DNA of 64,000 nucleotides from the NCBI GenBank assembly GCA_022385755.1, contig MU278351.1, positions 1,180,638 to 1,244,637 on the forward strand, given 5' to 3'. The position numbers and the translations under genes are program-made. The DNA is from Trametopsis cervina (lineage: Eukaryota; Basidiomycota; Agaricomycetes; Polyporales; Irpicaceae). How positions within the stretch are numbered: the stretch's first letter is position 1; the number at the start of each line of letters is the position of its first letter. Shown here one piece after another: positions 13,276 to 24,474 of this stretch. Below the pieces are notes generated by a model. That model was not told where the DNA came from. It worked only from the letters and a program-made list of their open reading frames with translations, and did no database searches.

Positions 13276-13907
13276 ATGAAGTTCACCGTCGTCCTCGCTT
13301 TCCTCTTCATCAACCGTACGTATTCTTTTCTGAAACCCGAAGCTACATTGACTTACTTTTGTTCTCCTCAGTCGCCGCTGCCACCTACATCCCCCGTGCT
13401 CCGGCAGGCACCCAGTTCATCACCGGCCCTTGCCAGTCTGACTCTGACTGTGCATCTGGCTGCTGTGGCTTCAACTCCGGCAAGTGCGCTGGTGCAGTCA
13501 TCGCTCAAGAGCGTGACGGTGGATGCGGGTTCGGCAACGCCAGCCCCAACAACAACGCCGCGCAGGCTATCCAGGGCCCTAACGCCGAGGCGGCTCCGGG
13601 AGTCAAGGCCGCTGCTGCCGCTCCCGCTCCCCCTCCCCCTGCTGCCGCCAACAACGCCGCCGGAACTTCCGTTGCCCCTGGCACCCAGTTCATCACCGGT
13701 GCCTGCTCCAGCGACGCAGACTGCGCCTCTGGCTGCTGCGGCTTCCACTCCGGCAAGTGCGCCGGCGCCGTCATCGCTCAAGAACGTGACGGTGGCTGTG
13801 GCTTCGGAAACGCTACCCCCAACAACAACGCCGCGAAGCTGATTCAGGGCCCCAACGCTGAGGCAGCTCCCGGTGTCCCCAAGCGCCGTGGTGTCAACCG
13901 CTTGTAA
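13276..13907 (+). CDS. Small secreted Cys-rich protein, two BAS2-like modules
   Basis: Exons 13276-13315 and 13372-13907 join in phase 1 to give 191 residues. The start MKFTVVLAFLFIN is the core of a signal peptide, followed by an Ala-rich cleavage region, so the product should be secreted. It holds two near-identical modules of about 55 residues. Each starts APGTQFITG, contains C-x-SD-x-DC-x-SGCCGF-x-SGKC and then AGAVIAQERDGGCGFGN, and ends in NNNAA...IQGPNAEAAPGV. A Pro/Ala linker of about 25 residues separates them. Each module carries six cysteines including a CC pair. The pattern matches the biotrophy-associated secreted protein 2 (BAS2) family first named in Magnaporthe, which normally has one module. 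Function is unknown; apoplastic effector-like or surface roles are guesses. It sits alone in a gene-poor region. Confidence 0.85.
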
Positions 13908-14269
13908 ACGAGGAGTAGGAGGATGGATATCATTATTGACAGATGCGACGACAACGACGGAATGACGGTTTTGGATGTTTAATTTATAAGTAGTGTAGAT
14001 CTTGAAGAGTGCAGGTTTAGAATTGAAGGTTCATCACGAGTTGACAACAAAACAAACCTTGTGCTGGTGTCCGGCGTGTCTGAGTACATTGTGAAGTTCC
14101 TAGCGGTATGCAGAATGAGTTTGTTTGATGCGACATTGGTGCAGCACTTGGGTAGACAACGACGAAAGCATCCTTCTCATTCGACAAGTACTGCTGTTCC
14201 TGAAATGTGTTCCAGAACTACTAGGCTGTTATTGTACATGGTATCTATACATAAATTACACACTACACC
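13908..14269. other. Spacer between BAS2-like and DUF6533 genes
   Basis: The 3' ends of two converging genes face each other here. The sequence is A/T-richer than the coding DNA, with tttaatttataag near 13978 as a possible polyadenylation region for the + strand gene. Nothing else is recognised. Confidence 0.4.
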
Positions 14270-15859
14270 CTAGCGAAAACGTGGAAGCTCTTGAAGAGGA
14301 ACGATGAAGGATTCTTCACCAAATCGTCCAATACTATTAGCATACGCACTCTCTTGCGCGAATCTCAGGCTCGAAGTTACACCATCTTCCATATCGTCTT
14401 CTGGCAAATCGTTCAATTGCCGTAAGTCGAGAAGAAACCGAGAGATGACGATGGGATATAATCTGTATCGTGAAATGACGTTGATGTACACGGTTAGGGG
14501 GAAACTTAGAGCGGCGACTTACGCTGGCCAATCGACGTACTCATTGACGGCGGCGAACGACGCCCAACCTGGCTGAGTGGCATGGTCAGTCAACTTCAGA
14601 TCATGACAAAGTCATAACGTACCACACAGGTGATTAGAATCTGCAAGACGTTCAGCCCAAGCAGGACGCTTGTTGCAAGTCAGTACGGAGCAAATCTCCC
14701 GAGCAGTCCTCATGTTGGCTTACATGAAGCTGATGGCACCTAGTTATACACAACGATAGCGTTACCATGAATGTCTGGCATGGGTAGGGATTGAAACGTA
14801 CCATCACGGAGGAGAAGAAAGGGGACACTCGTATTGAGCCCGAACCTTGCCATCTCTTTGCGATGCGCCCAAGTCTTGATCCATGTCGAACGGAGAACTA
14901 TGATGTCTGCCACGATCACACAGGACCGGTTGCACAGAGATACTGCGACCACCGTCGTCAGTCTCAGTGAATAAATCCGAGTCGAGACATACTTACTCCT
15001 AGATGTTTGTGAGCCAATGAAACGGCGGAGTAACAGAGAATGGTGCTGACCCAATGAGAAATACTGGATTAGAACTTCCTGCTTGTGGCGCACAGCCAAA
15101 GAGGTCGAAGGGGGTCAGATGTTGGAGGATGGAATAGCTATACTGGCGGATATCGGATGAGATGTGTGACATCTTCTCGTTCGAAAAAGTGCTCACTATG
15201 TCGGTGCCAAAGGGGATCAAGTACAAGACAAGTACAAGTACGGGCCAAAAGGGGGTCTCATCTGGCCAGAGAGTCCGTATTCGCAAAGCAGATACGACTA
15301 ATAGAGATCTTGGCTTGAGTATGCAATGAGGGGGTAAGCAACAGACAAGAACGTACAGCCCTGAAGGAGTCCAAGGAGTAGAGTGATGCAGCACGAGGTT
15401 ATGAGGATAGGCTGGCAACTAGAGGCTTCTCTTAGCGAAATTTAGGATTCTTGTCATAGAGCAGGCTTCGCACCTCTAAACAACGGTTCAATAAATCCAG
15501 AATAAAGACGTTGGTGGGCACTTACTGCTTCTATGCTATCACCTAGCTTAAGTATTATCACGGCACTGTACAGTATGGCCAAATAGCGGTTGGCGAGGAA
15601 CAGCAAGGACACCCGTGTCCTCTTCCTCTTCCATATCCGCGTTCGCTCCGCCTCGAAGGTGATTGCGTAGTCGTAGATATTCAACGCTACAGAGAAGTAT
15701 TGAGATAACGAACGGACATGCGCCACAGACACTCACCAGCAATCGCAATACAAATGCGATTTCCCACCAACCTGCGAATGTAATGTCAGCCAATCCAGCG
15801 GCCCAAGATATGGCTACTTACACGTTCCGCACTGCGGCAACGGTATCGGGTGGTGCCAT
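14270..15859 (-). CDS. DUF6533 multispanning membrane protein (copy A)
   Basis: Basidiomycete-specific membrane protein family of unknown function. The start ATG is at 15859-15857: exon 1 (15822-15859) codes MAPPDTVAAVRNV. The next exons join in phase to give the family signature NIYDYAITFEAERTRIWKRK, then a helix FLANRYLAILYSAVIIL. Further blocks are VSALRIRTLW with a helix ending LIPFGTDI, VADIIVLRSTWIKTW with LLLRDGT, and the C-terminal ISRFLLDLRQLND before a tail ending at the TAG at 14270. About ten short exons are implied. The junctions around 15300-15540 are not settled: one exon there reads poorly and may hide a defect. The same family occurs again at 17.5-19.3 kb on the same strand, suggesting tandem duplication. 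Confidence 0.7.
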
Positions 15860-17521
15860 CGAGGGCAGAGGCAGAGTGGGAGGAACAGTGAGGGCACAGA
15901 GTGAATGTGGCGCGGAGGCAAGAGAAAGATCCGAGTGAATGCACTTGACCACGCCTCGTACTGCGGGATTAATAGTATCGAAGGGACGCTGCCCGGGCTG
16001 TCACCCGAATGATCTGTCTAACGTGAGCCGCAGGATCAACGCGTCTGACCATGGCGAATGTCACCGTCTGTAAGGCGTGCCAAAATGAGGCGCCTGTAAA
16101 CAGGATACGCTACCGGCATCTTATTAGGTGCTCGGTCAGCAGTCGAGGAGATCAAAGAATTGATATCTTCACCTTGAGGAGCTCGATACATCCCACTAGT
16201 ATCGTGTATAGGACTTCACATTATACGGTGCATGCGCTAGTATATTGCACAGCTGTATGCAGTGCATGGTGGCCATTTGGCGAAAAAGGGTTAGACTCCT
16301 TGTGACGACGTTTTCCTGTGAACCATCGTTTCAGAACCTGATATCCTAGCTTTCGTGGTCCTGTACCAGCGATGCCAATACTGATGCGAATGCTTTGTCC
16401 TACAATATGATCAGCGCAATATGATGAATACTACTGCGTGTGAGTTGGCCAATGTCAGCTTTCGGTCTCAGTGATATCACAATCAGGAAGTTAACATTCG
16501 GGACCGGGATGTCAAGGATTTCCTGACTTGTACACAAGGCTCCTCACTGGATGATTAGACTTGTCAGCGTGTAGAACCGCGGTGCCTGGTATCCCTGTAC
16601 ATTCTCCTGTCACCGCCCGAGCTTTTCGGATTAGATGGTGGCAATGGCAGAGAATCCTCTTGTTTTCCGGAAAGGTACCTGGCGAAAAGCCCTCATATAC
16701 CGCTCCGCGGGCGAACAAACCCGGCAAAAGAGAGAATGATGCTCACAGGTGCCCTTAATCACCGCCAACGTAACTTTAAATGGCGGCAGCTATATAAGGT
16801 GTGTGGCTTCGTACCAGGCAGTGCGGAACGCACCGCACACGTCCTACGTGTTGGAATTGTACGTTATTTCTGGGCGCTGAATGCAATTTTGTCGACAGGT
16901 ATTACCAGACGATGAATGGACGCACCGTGAAACACTGTATATTGCTCAGTCTCTGCATGGTCCAATTGCCATTTCCTTGAACATAAGACCGTCTACGATC
17001 CGGTGCTGGCGGGGACTGGTCTGCGTCGTAAACTCATACTTTCTATCATGCAATAGGCGTGAGCACTAGGCCCATACATGACAAATGCGAAGTTCGGAGG
17101 CGTACCGATCACGATCGAAAGAAGACCAGTACTTGGAAAATAAGCAGCGCATTCAACTGCTTCTTCGGAAGCCCATGAGGCATTCAACGCACCACCAGAA
17201 ATCTTCAACACTGTTCTCTCCAGGAGGATAGGCAGCGAGAGTTCTGTTGGCTGACGACAGTTGAAATTTCAGATGCCTGACAAGGGTTCCTGAGACGCAG
17301 CATGACAAAGACGTTCAGTTATGACGCTAAGATATCCAGCCATCCATGTGGAGCGTTGAGATGAAGGGGCCTTGTTCGCAGAGACGGCCTTACAAGCCCT
17401 TGGGGGAGTGCAAATAAAAACAAAAGTACATTCCTATGACAGGATTCAAGTCGTGTCCGGTGCTATGGTGTGTCTAGATCATGTATAGATGTTCCTGAAT
17501 CTCGTGGTACCTGATCGAATG
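15860..17521. other. Spacer between the two DUF6533 genes
   Basis: The right end of the downstream gene and the left end of the upstream gene are about 1.7 kb apart. I see no coding exon here. A perfect TATATAAGG lies at 16791 on the + strand with no credible coding sequence after it. The open frames of 60-85 codons lack motifs. Confidence 0.4.
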
Positions 17522-19285
17522 TTACACTTCGTTCTCCAGATGCGCAAAAAGGGAAAGACGACGCACCGACTCGATATCGAGGTCCATCCTATCCAATTCA
17601 TAGTCATACGTCGCAGCATCGTACACTTCCGCATTCGTCGATGCAAACTCCAAGTTACCCATCGTCGACGCGACCTTGTCTTCGTCTTCTTCGAATGGGC
17701 TGCGCAGGAACGCGCCGAGGTTGCCCAGGATGTGATCCGAGTAGGGCACGATGGATTGGGTGAGCTGTTCGGCCGCGTAGTAGTCGTCGTCGGTGTGTCT
17801 GAGATTCAGCAGAAATCGGGAGATTATGACAGGGAGCAGCCTGAATCGTGGGGTGAGAGATTTAGAACGACCCTATGCAGGGTACCAATACACTCACGCT
17901 TGCCAATGGCTGGACTCGCTGATCGATGATAAAGGTATAACATGCGACTAAGAACAGGTGAATCAGTATCGAGTATCGAGGTAAAACGACATTCGAACTC
18001 ACTAGTACAATAGTCACTAGCTGTGCTACGTTGAGCATCAACGCAGCGCTACAATCGCCCAGCCGGTGAGTCCGGTGACTTAAGTATATGGGTGGAAACG
18101 GTGCCTTACAAGAAATATATCGTTCCTACAACATTGATTAGCCACATTGCCTGAGACGGGGGCCATGACAACGTACCATCGCGGAAGAGTAGGTGTACAA
18201 TAGGAAATTCCATGCCCAGCCGCATCGACTCCCGCTGGGTTGTGAAGGTCTTAAGCCATGTTGAGGCGAGTACTAGTATATCGGCCGTAATCACTGCGAG
18301 TCGATTGCAGAGTCCAACTGGCGAAGATTAGAGATCAGTCAGCAGAAAGTGGGGCGCATACAATGACATCGACGTACTCCTGAGAATTGAAGTTAGTACA
18401 CGTCAAAGTCTAGATGTAGGTGGAGGCGCGCACCATAAGATATCGCGTTTGCTTATACGCGCATGAGATGAACAACGTAGTATAGAGAATGGCTCTTGGG
18501 GAACGATAGATTTATAGTTGAACTGCGCTGGAAGTCAGCAGTCTGGAACGTCGCATGATGCATCGACCAACGACTCACGATGTCCGTCCCGACAGGCAGG
18601 ATGCTCAAGACGAAGACCAGCAGGGGCAGCTTCCAATCTCTGTCCCATATGGCGTACACACGGAATGAAGAAAAAACTACACGAGGGATGAGTATCAATG
18701 AAAAGTTGCACGACATCGACGTAACGAGGAGACTGACTGGCCATGACCGTGAACTGCATAAGCAACGTCGATGAAAGGAGGTCCAGCGTGATCGCGCAGC
18801 TTTAAAGATCCGTTAGCCATATTGCCCACATCGTATGCTGAAGCGAATATATCGAACCTCTATGAATGAAAAAGAACGCGTCAGCATGTGTCGTTGAACT
18901 TGAACGACTGACAATCGACTTACATGAGAGCTCTGCACCGTCAGGATCGCCACAATGAGAGCAGCATATAACACGCTCAGATATCGGTTGAACAGGAATA
19001 TCCACGTCGCGATCGTCCACTTTCGTTGCCATAGCCTACTGACCTCTTCCTGAAAGGTCACCAAATACTCAACAATATTGACGACTGGTGAAACCGCTAT
19101 TCAGTACGAGCCCTTAACAGTACGAGTAACAGAGAGGGATACGCACCTGCGATAGCAATGTTGATACGGTTGGATACAGTGCTGTCAAGTTATAGCTCAG
19201 GGTCAGGGAGTCGACGTGCCGAGGAAACAGGGACGTACAGGTCTCGTAAGTGGTCGGCGTAAATGCCTATATTGCCGTCTGCCAT
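17522..19285 (-). CDS. DUF6533 multispanning membrane protein (copy B)
   Basis: Same family as the gene at 14.3-15.9 kb. The start ATG is at 19285-19283, and exon 1 (19239-19285) codes MADGNIGIYADHLRD. It joins in phase to STVSNRINIAIA and then VNIVEYLVTFQEEVSRLWQR, the family core, followed by helix FLFNRYLSVLYAALIVAIL. Later blocks are VVFSSFRVYAIWDRDW with helix LLVFVLSILPVGTDI, ADILVLASTWLKTF with LLFRDGT, and VIISRFLLNLRHTDDD before an acidic tail that ends at the TAA at 17522. The exon after QSSH (about 18800-18910) could not be joined in frame with certainty. Function is unknown. Order of blocks and predicted helices match copy A, so a common origin by duplication is likely. Confidence 0.72.
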
Positions 19286-20903
19286 GCCGCTAACGCATAC
19301 ACCCGACGCTCCTTAGAGGCCTTCAGGATGGATGGGTGAGGTCGTTCCAGGACCTCTCCTGGGTTCGCGTGTGGGAGTAGGAGAACAAGCGGCACGGTAG
19401 CGTAGCATAGCATGGCCCAGTCCGAAAGGTGGCAAAATATAACCGGCAACTTCGAGACAGAGCGCGTGCCTGCGCGCCCTTTGACTTGTTGGAATTTACT
19501 CATCAAAACTGGGCCCTTAGCGCGATAAAGTACTTAGATTGGATTAGCCTCGCGTGGTGTAGATCACCTCAGTGTGCCCGGGCCCAGAATGATCCGTACA
19601 TGGCTGAAGGTTTGCGGTGAACCTCGCATGTGCTCCTCCGGTTCGTGCGGTAGGTACGCTACAGTAGCCTGCGGGGTAATATGTGCTGCAGCACTGTAAA
19701 GATGCATATGTACTAGAGTGGATACAAAGGACAAATCGACGAGGGAAATTCACCTGGACGTCCACCGATACAGGGCGGATCAAGCCCCCACAGCAGCGAC
19801 CGGCATACGGGCAGCAAACCGCTCTAAAGGTATGTTGCAAGAAATACGCGACATCAAAGCTTCTATCTTGCATTGATCACAGACAAGATGGGGACTTGGG
19901 GATTTCTGCTAGTCCTGGTGCGTTTATACAGACGACCGCGCTGCCCGGCTGTCGAGCAGCATGATTGTGGCCAGCACTAGCGTGCCATCATGGCAACTCG
20001 GACACCCGTCAATCAGCTGGCTGACAACGTCCCCGCGAAACTCCTGCTACGCATCCCCAGCTGAGCGGCATCATTGTTCAATATGCGGGCCAGCCAGAAT
20101 TCGACTCCATCCGACTTTGGACAGATGGGCATGGGTAATCACCGCTATCAGTCACTTCAAGCCTGCGGAGAACGTGAGTGATTTCCGGCTGGAAGCTGGA
20201 ATTGCAGCCATATTAAACCTTCCTTGCGATATGTGGAAATCAATGCGAGATTTCTGCCGACAATTCACCTCCACAATCGGCTACAGTCAATTAACCGCTA
20301 AGCTTAAGCAAAGGTTGCTTATCGTGGCCTCCTAGCAACTACATATTGCACAAGATATTGGAAAGACCGTATCGGTATTACTGTTACAACAAGCTTAGTT
20401 CCCAGAGACCACGAAACATATAGGAAGCATACCGAAAAGTCAATTATACAGCGAACCGTATACCTGGAAGCGGCACTGCACATATATAGTTAGGTTAATT
20501 GGCCAGCAACGAAGACTGTGCTCCCTACCTCAGAGACCACAGTAATAGCTGTTGCTAACGGTAACAACATTTGTATGCTCTAAGCTACAAGTACCATGAC
20601 AAGGATGGTGGCCTGGTGAGTAACAGCTTGCAGACGGGGTTGGCAGAATCTGACGCCACAAAGCCTAATGGGAGAAGCCGAGTGCTTCGAGATTAGCGAT
20701 CATGCCGACGGCTGAGAGTCGCAGTGGATTTCTGTCCTCTGCCTCGCCACAGCAATGCAGATATGAGAATGTCTGGCCATGAATTGCTGTACAAGCTACA
20801 AACCACTCTATTCCTACACTAATGAGTCAACCAGACTTCCAAACATACAACTTCTTGCGACCTACGATAACACTGATACACAGCCAGGACAGCCCCCATA
20901 AAA
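19286..20903. other. Gene-free spacer
   Basis: No supported gene. The part next to 19286 is presumably the promoter of the DUF6533 gene. From about 20330 to 20640 the DNA is A/T-rich. Open frames of up to 124 codons (for example 19961-20335 on +) have no recognisable motif and no exon partners. Confidence 0.4.
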
Positions 20904-22515
20904 CTAAACAGCACCGGCCACAGCGACCACACTTTCCTCTTCTCGCAGCCTCGGCAACGTAAGGTCCTGGAAATACGACGCAAGCTCGCTCTGCACCCTC
21001 CGAATGAGCTCCTTCACGCTGACCAGCGCCGTCCTGCGACACACCGGCGTAAGCGAATGCGCAATGTCCGGGTCCGCAATCAACATGTCCTGCATCGCCT
21101 TGAGCCGCCCCACGACGTCCGCCGGGGGGAGCTTTGCGATGACCTCCGAGCGCGCGACTACGTGCCACGTGTGCTGCCACGTCCCGACGCAGCCGTGCGC
21201 GTGGTATGTGCAGCCGTCAGGACGGGTGAAGGTCGGCGCAGCGATGCGGAGACGGTCCCACAGGTTGGCGAGAGCAAAGAACCCGCTGAGGAGGCGGGCC
21301 TTCTGCGCCGGCGTGAGTTCGAGCGGCGGTTGTGGGCCGTCGGCGGATGAGAGCTCGTCCTCCGGTTCGGGCGCCCCGAACGCGTCGTCCTTCCACTCGA
21401 AGTTTGGTCCGCTCTCGAGCAGAGCGACGTAGTAGCTGACGCCTTGCAAATGGACGAGACCGTGCTTGTCTGCAACAGCCATCGCGATGAGCGGGTTGGC
21501 AGTACGGTTCAGGATGCGGTCTACCCAGTTCTTGACGGCGAAGTCGCAGAGTTCTTGGTGGCCACATAGAATAGCGACTTCGATGATGCGTTTGAATAGG
21601 GATGAACGGCACAGAGTCGGGTTCCATTGGTTGGTGAGCGTGCCTTCCTTGAAGACTGTGTGCAGACATTTGATGGCCCAGTTGGACGTGGTGATGAACG
21701 AGTATTTGTTCGTCATCTCCGCGATTGTTAGAAGGGTAGGCACGTCTGCATCCGCGGTGCTGTATTGCTGGATCTCCGCAGGCCTGTTGAGCCGCAGCTA
21801 TGAGAAGGTGGCAAGGATGGACAGGAGGAGGGGGGCGTACAGTGCATACAGTATTGAGAGCAGAAGCTTGAAGTTCTCCGCCGTCTCGTGGAATAGCATT
21901 AACGGCTGTCTGTCGTTTGTGCCTTCTGTGCTGCTCTGCGGGTCCGTCCTCTGATCGCTGATACCGAACATATGCTCGAACGCAGACGAATCCCGCGACA
22001 GTATGAATCGATGTACCTCCATTCCAGTGTGAGCCTAAGGACGATAGAGACGTTCAGGCCAGTCGCAGAACGCACCTTAAATAGAGTATTCTCCACCCTC
22101 ACGACACAATCTCCTTCAGCCAAATAGAACCTCTCGTCTCTCTCGCATTCCGGGTGTCTTTCATCTTCCACAACCACAACATCCTTATCGAAAACGAGCA
22201 TACTCGAGCTCGCACTAGCGTACTCGCTCGCGCTCATGTTCACTGCAAGGTCTACGTCCGCGAGTTCCTGTGTTCGTTGTCGTTTGCGCGGTGGCTCGTC
22301 CGCAGCTGCGTCCGCCACATCTACAGTCCGCAACACATATATCAGCACAATCCGCCCCTTGTAATCCCAAACAAGACAGGCTGTTGCACAGGATACGTAC
22401 CCGTGACAGTGTGAGACAGAGCTTGTAAGGTGTGGATAAGCGCGGTCGCCGTGGGGTAAGGGTCGTCCGAATTCCAGAGTGCAGCGTGTTCGTGTTGATT
22501 TACGAGATCTGGCAT
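20904..22515 (-). CDS. BTB/POZ domain protein
   Basis: Exons 22401-22515, 22076-22320, 21841-22016 and 20904-21783 (read leftwards, phases 1, 0, 2) give 471 residues. A short N-terminal segment is followed by PPRKRQRTQ, which looks like a nuclear localisation signal. The BTB fold begins near residue 90 with the family pattern FYLAEGDCVVRVENTLFK / VHRFILSRDSSAFEHMFG, then LLSILYAL / PAEIQQY. The rest is a helical region typical of the large basidiomycete BTB family. BTB proteins usually dimerise and can act as Cullin-3 substrate receptors, but no direct evidence for that is seen here. The third exon needs a GAG acceptor (intron 22017-22075) instead of the usual YAG. It starts 430 bp from eIF3i on the opposite strand, so the two share a promoter region. 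Confidence 0.8.
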
Positions 22516-22945
22516 GCCAGCATCGCCCGCCCGTCGGGCGCTGTTTCCTCAGCGTTCAGCGTCCAGTGACCAGTCTATCCGTCTATCCGTCTATCTATCA
22601 CGTCTTCGCGGCGGTATTGAGAGGAAAGGGAAAGGGCAGTGAACACACCCTAGATCAGGCTGCGTAACGCAGCCCCGGAGGCGCAGAGTGGGGTGGGATC
22701 ATCTGTGCAGCAGATACCTGTTCCGACTCAGCCCCCTGTGAAAGAGTTCGAAGGGGTTCCGTGCTGTGGTAGGCTCGGCTGTTACCGAGTATGGATGGAC
22801 GGTGTTGCGCGCCTACGAAATTTCCTTGATGGCGGGGCCGCTGCTGCAGTCAGATCTGTGTATTCTACTCTTCACTCCTACGATTCGCGAGACGTGCACG
22901 GTTTCGAACTCATATTAAAAGCACCCTCGTTGAGATCAAAACAAA
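22516..22945. promoter_or_regulatory. Divergent promoter of BTB and eIF3i genes
   Basis: A 430-bp gap between two divergent start codons. It must hold both promoters. A short repeat of the unit tatccgtc occurs near 22575-22590, and a C/T-rich patch lies near 22860-22880. No TATA box was seen, as expected for a housekeeping gene such as eIF3i. Confidence 0.5.
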
Positions 22946-24474
22946 ATGGTGCGTTTGGTTGTAGCAATCCTTCTCGTCTTTCTGTGCTGAACTCGCATCG
23001 ACCATTGCGTTATTTTAGAGACCTATCCTTCTTCAAGGTCAGCTTCATTGCATCACTGCAGACCATGATATTGAATAGACGATGGTACTTCAACAGGTCA
23101 TGAACGTTCGTTGACACAGATCAAGTTTAACCGCGAGGGCGATCTGCTCTTCTCATGCTCCAAGGACCATGTCATCAACGTTTGGTTCACACATAACGGC
23201 GAGAGATTAGGAACGTACGACGGGCACAACGGGACAGTATGGACTCTCGACGTTGACTGTACGTGCATCTCTACACACTTATACAGACCTCTTTCCCCGA
23301 TCTGCTCTTGTCACCCTGATACTCGACTTTTTCCCTGCCCTATGCAATATACTCAATATCTTTCATTTCCAGCAACATCTCGTTTCCTCATCTCCGGCTC
23401 AGCCGACAACACGATGCGTCTGTGGTCCGTACAATCCGGAAAGTGCCTGTACAGATGGGAGTTCCCCACCGCCGTCAAGCGGGTGGCGTTCAGCGAGGAC
23501 GACGACCAGGTCGTGTGTGTTACCGAGCAGCGTATGGGTTTCCAGGGTGCGATCCGGGTGTTCAACATCAACCGTGATGGCGATGGCACAGACCGTACGT
23601 CTCTTATCTTATCCTCCCTCTCGCCCTTGTCTTGTCTTGTCCTTGTCAATCGTTCGCTGTTTCTCAACACGCTCACTCACTTCTGGATTGCAGAATCAAA
23701 AGAACCCGAATCGTTCTTCAACCCGATCGGCAGCAAAGCCGTCGTCTGCGCCTTTGCGCACATCCCCTCGCTCATCGTCACCGGACACGAGTCGGGCAAG
23801 GTCGCGCTGTTCGATGCGAAGACGGGCGAGGAGGTGCTGAGCAACGAGCGCGCGCACTTGGACGTCGTCACGGACCTGCAGCTCTCGACGGATCGCTCGT
23901 ACTTCGTCACGAGCAGTAAGGACAAGACTGCCAGGGTGAGCGTTATGGTTTCTTGTTTGTGTGGTGTGGTAAGGGAAAGACTGATGTGGATTTGGGTGTT
24001 AGATATATGATACAAGAACACTCGCGGTGATCAAGACCTTCTCGACTGAGACACCGCTGAATAGCGCGGCGCTCGCGCCCAAAAAGCCATATGTGGGCAT
24101 TCCTTCCTTCCTTGCATTCGCACAGGGTAGCGTATTGACTTGCCATAGGTCCTGCTGGGCGGTGGACAAGATGCGATGAGCGTGACGACGACGTCTCTGC
24201 GGCAAGGAAAGTTCGAGACGCGGTTCTGGCACAAGCTCTTCGAGGAGGAGGTCGGCCGTGTGAAGGGCCACTTCGGTCCTGTCAACACGTACGTTCTCCC
24301 TCAACACTGTATCCTCCTAGATTAGGAGTAGCTGAACCACTCTGTAGGATTGCGGTGTCGCCGAACGGCGACTGCTATGCTTCGGGAGGAGAAGACGGCT
24401 TCGTGCGGGTGCACCACTTTGACGAGAGCTACTTCCGAGCAAAGCCGTATGGAGACCTCGAGATCGAGGACTAG
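22946..24474 (+). CDS. TIF34: Translation initiation factor eIF3 subunit i (WD40)
   Basis: Core scaffold subunit of eIF3, which recruits mRNA to the 40S ribosome. Eight exons, 22946-22948, 23019-23037, 23097-23258, 23373-23594, 23694-23935, 24003-24092, 24149-24288 and 24348-24474, join in phase to give 334 residues, the usual size. The start [20 protein letters not shown] is the expected family N-terminus. WD-type blades follow, including [43 protein letters not shown] and [15 protein letters not shown], and the conserved C-terminus ends YGDLEIED. The first coding exon is only the ATG, spliced directly to AGA CCT. That arrangement is inferred from the conserved N-terminus and good splice sites. 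Identification is certain. Confidence 0.95.
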
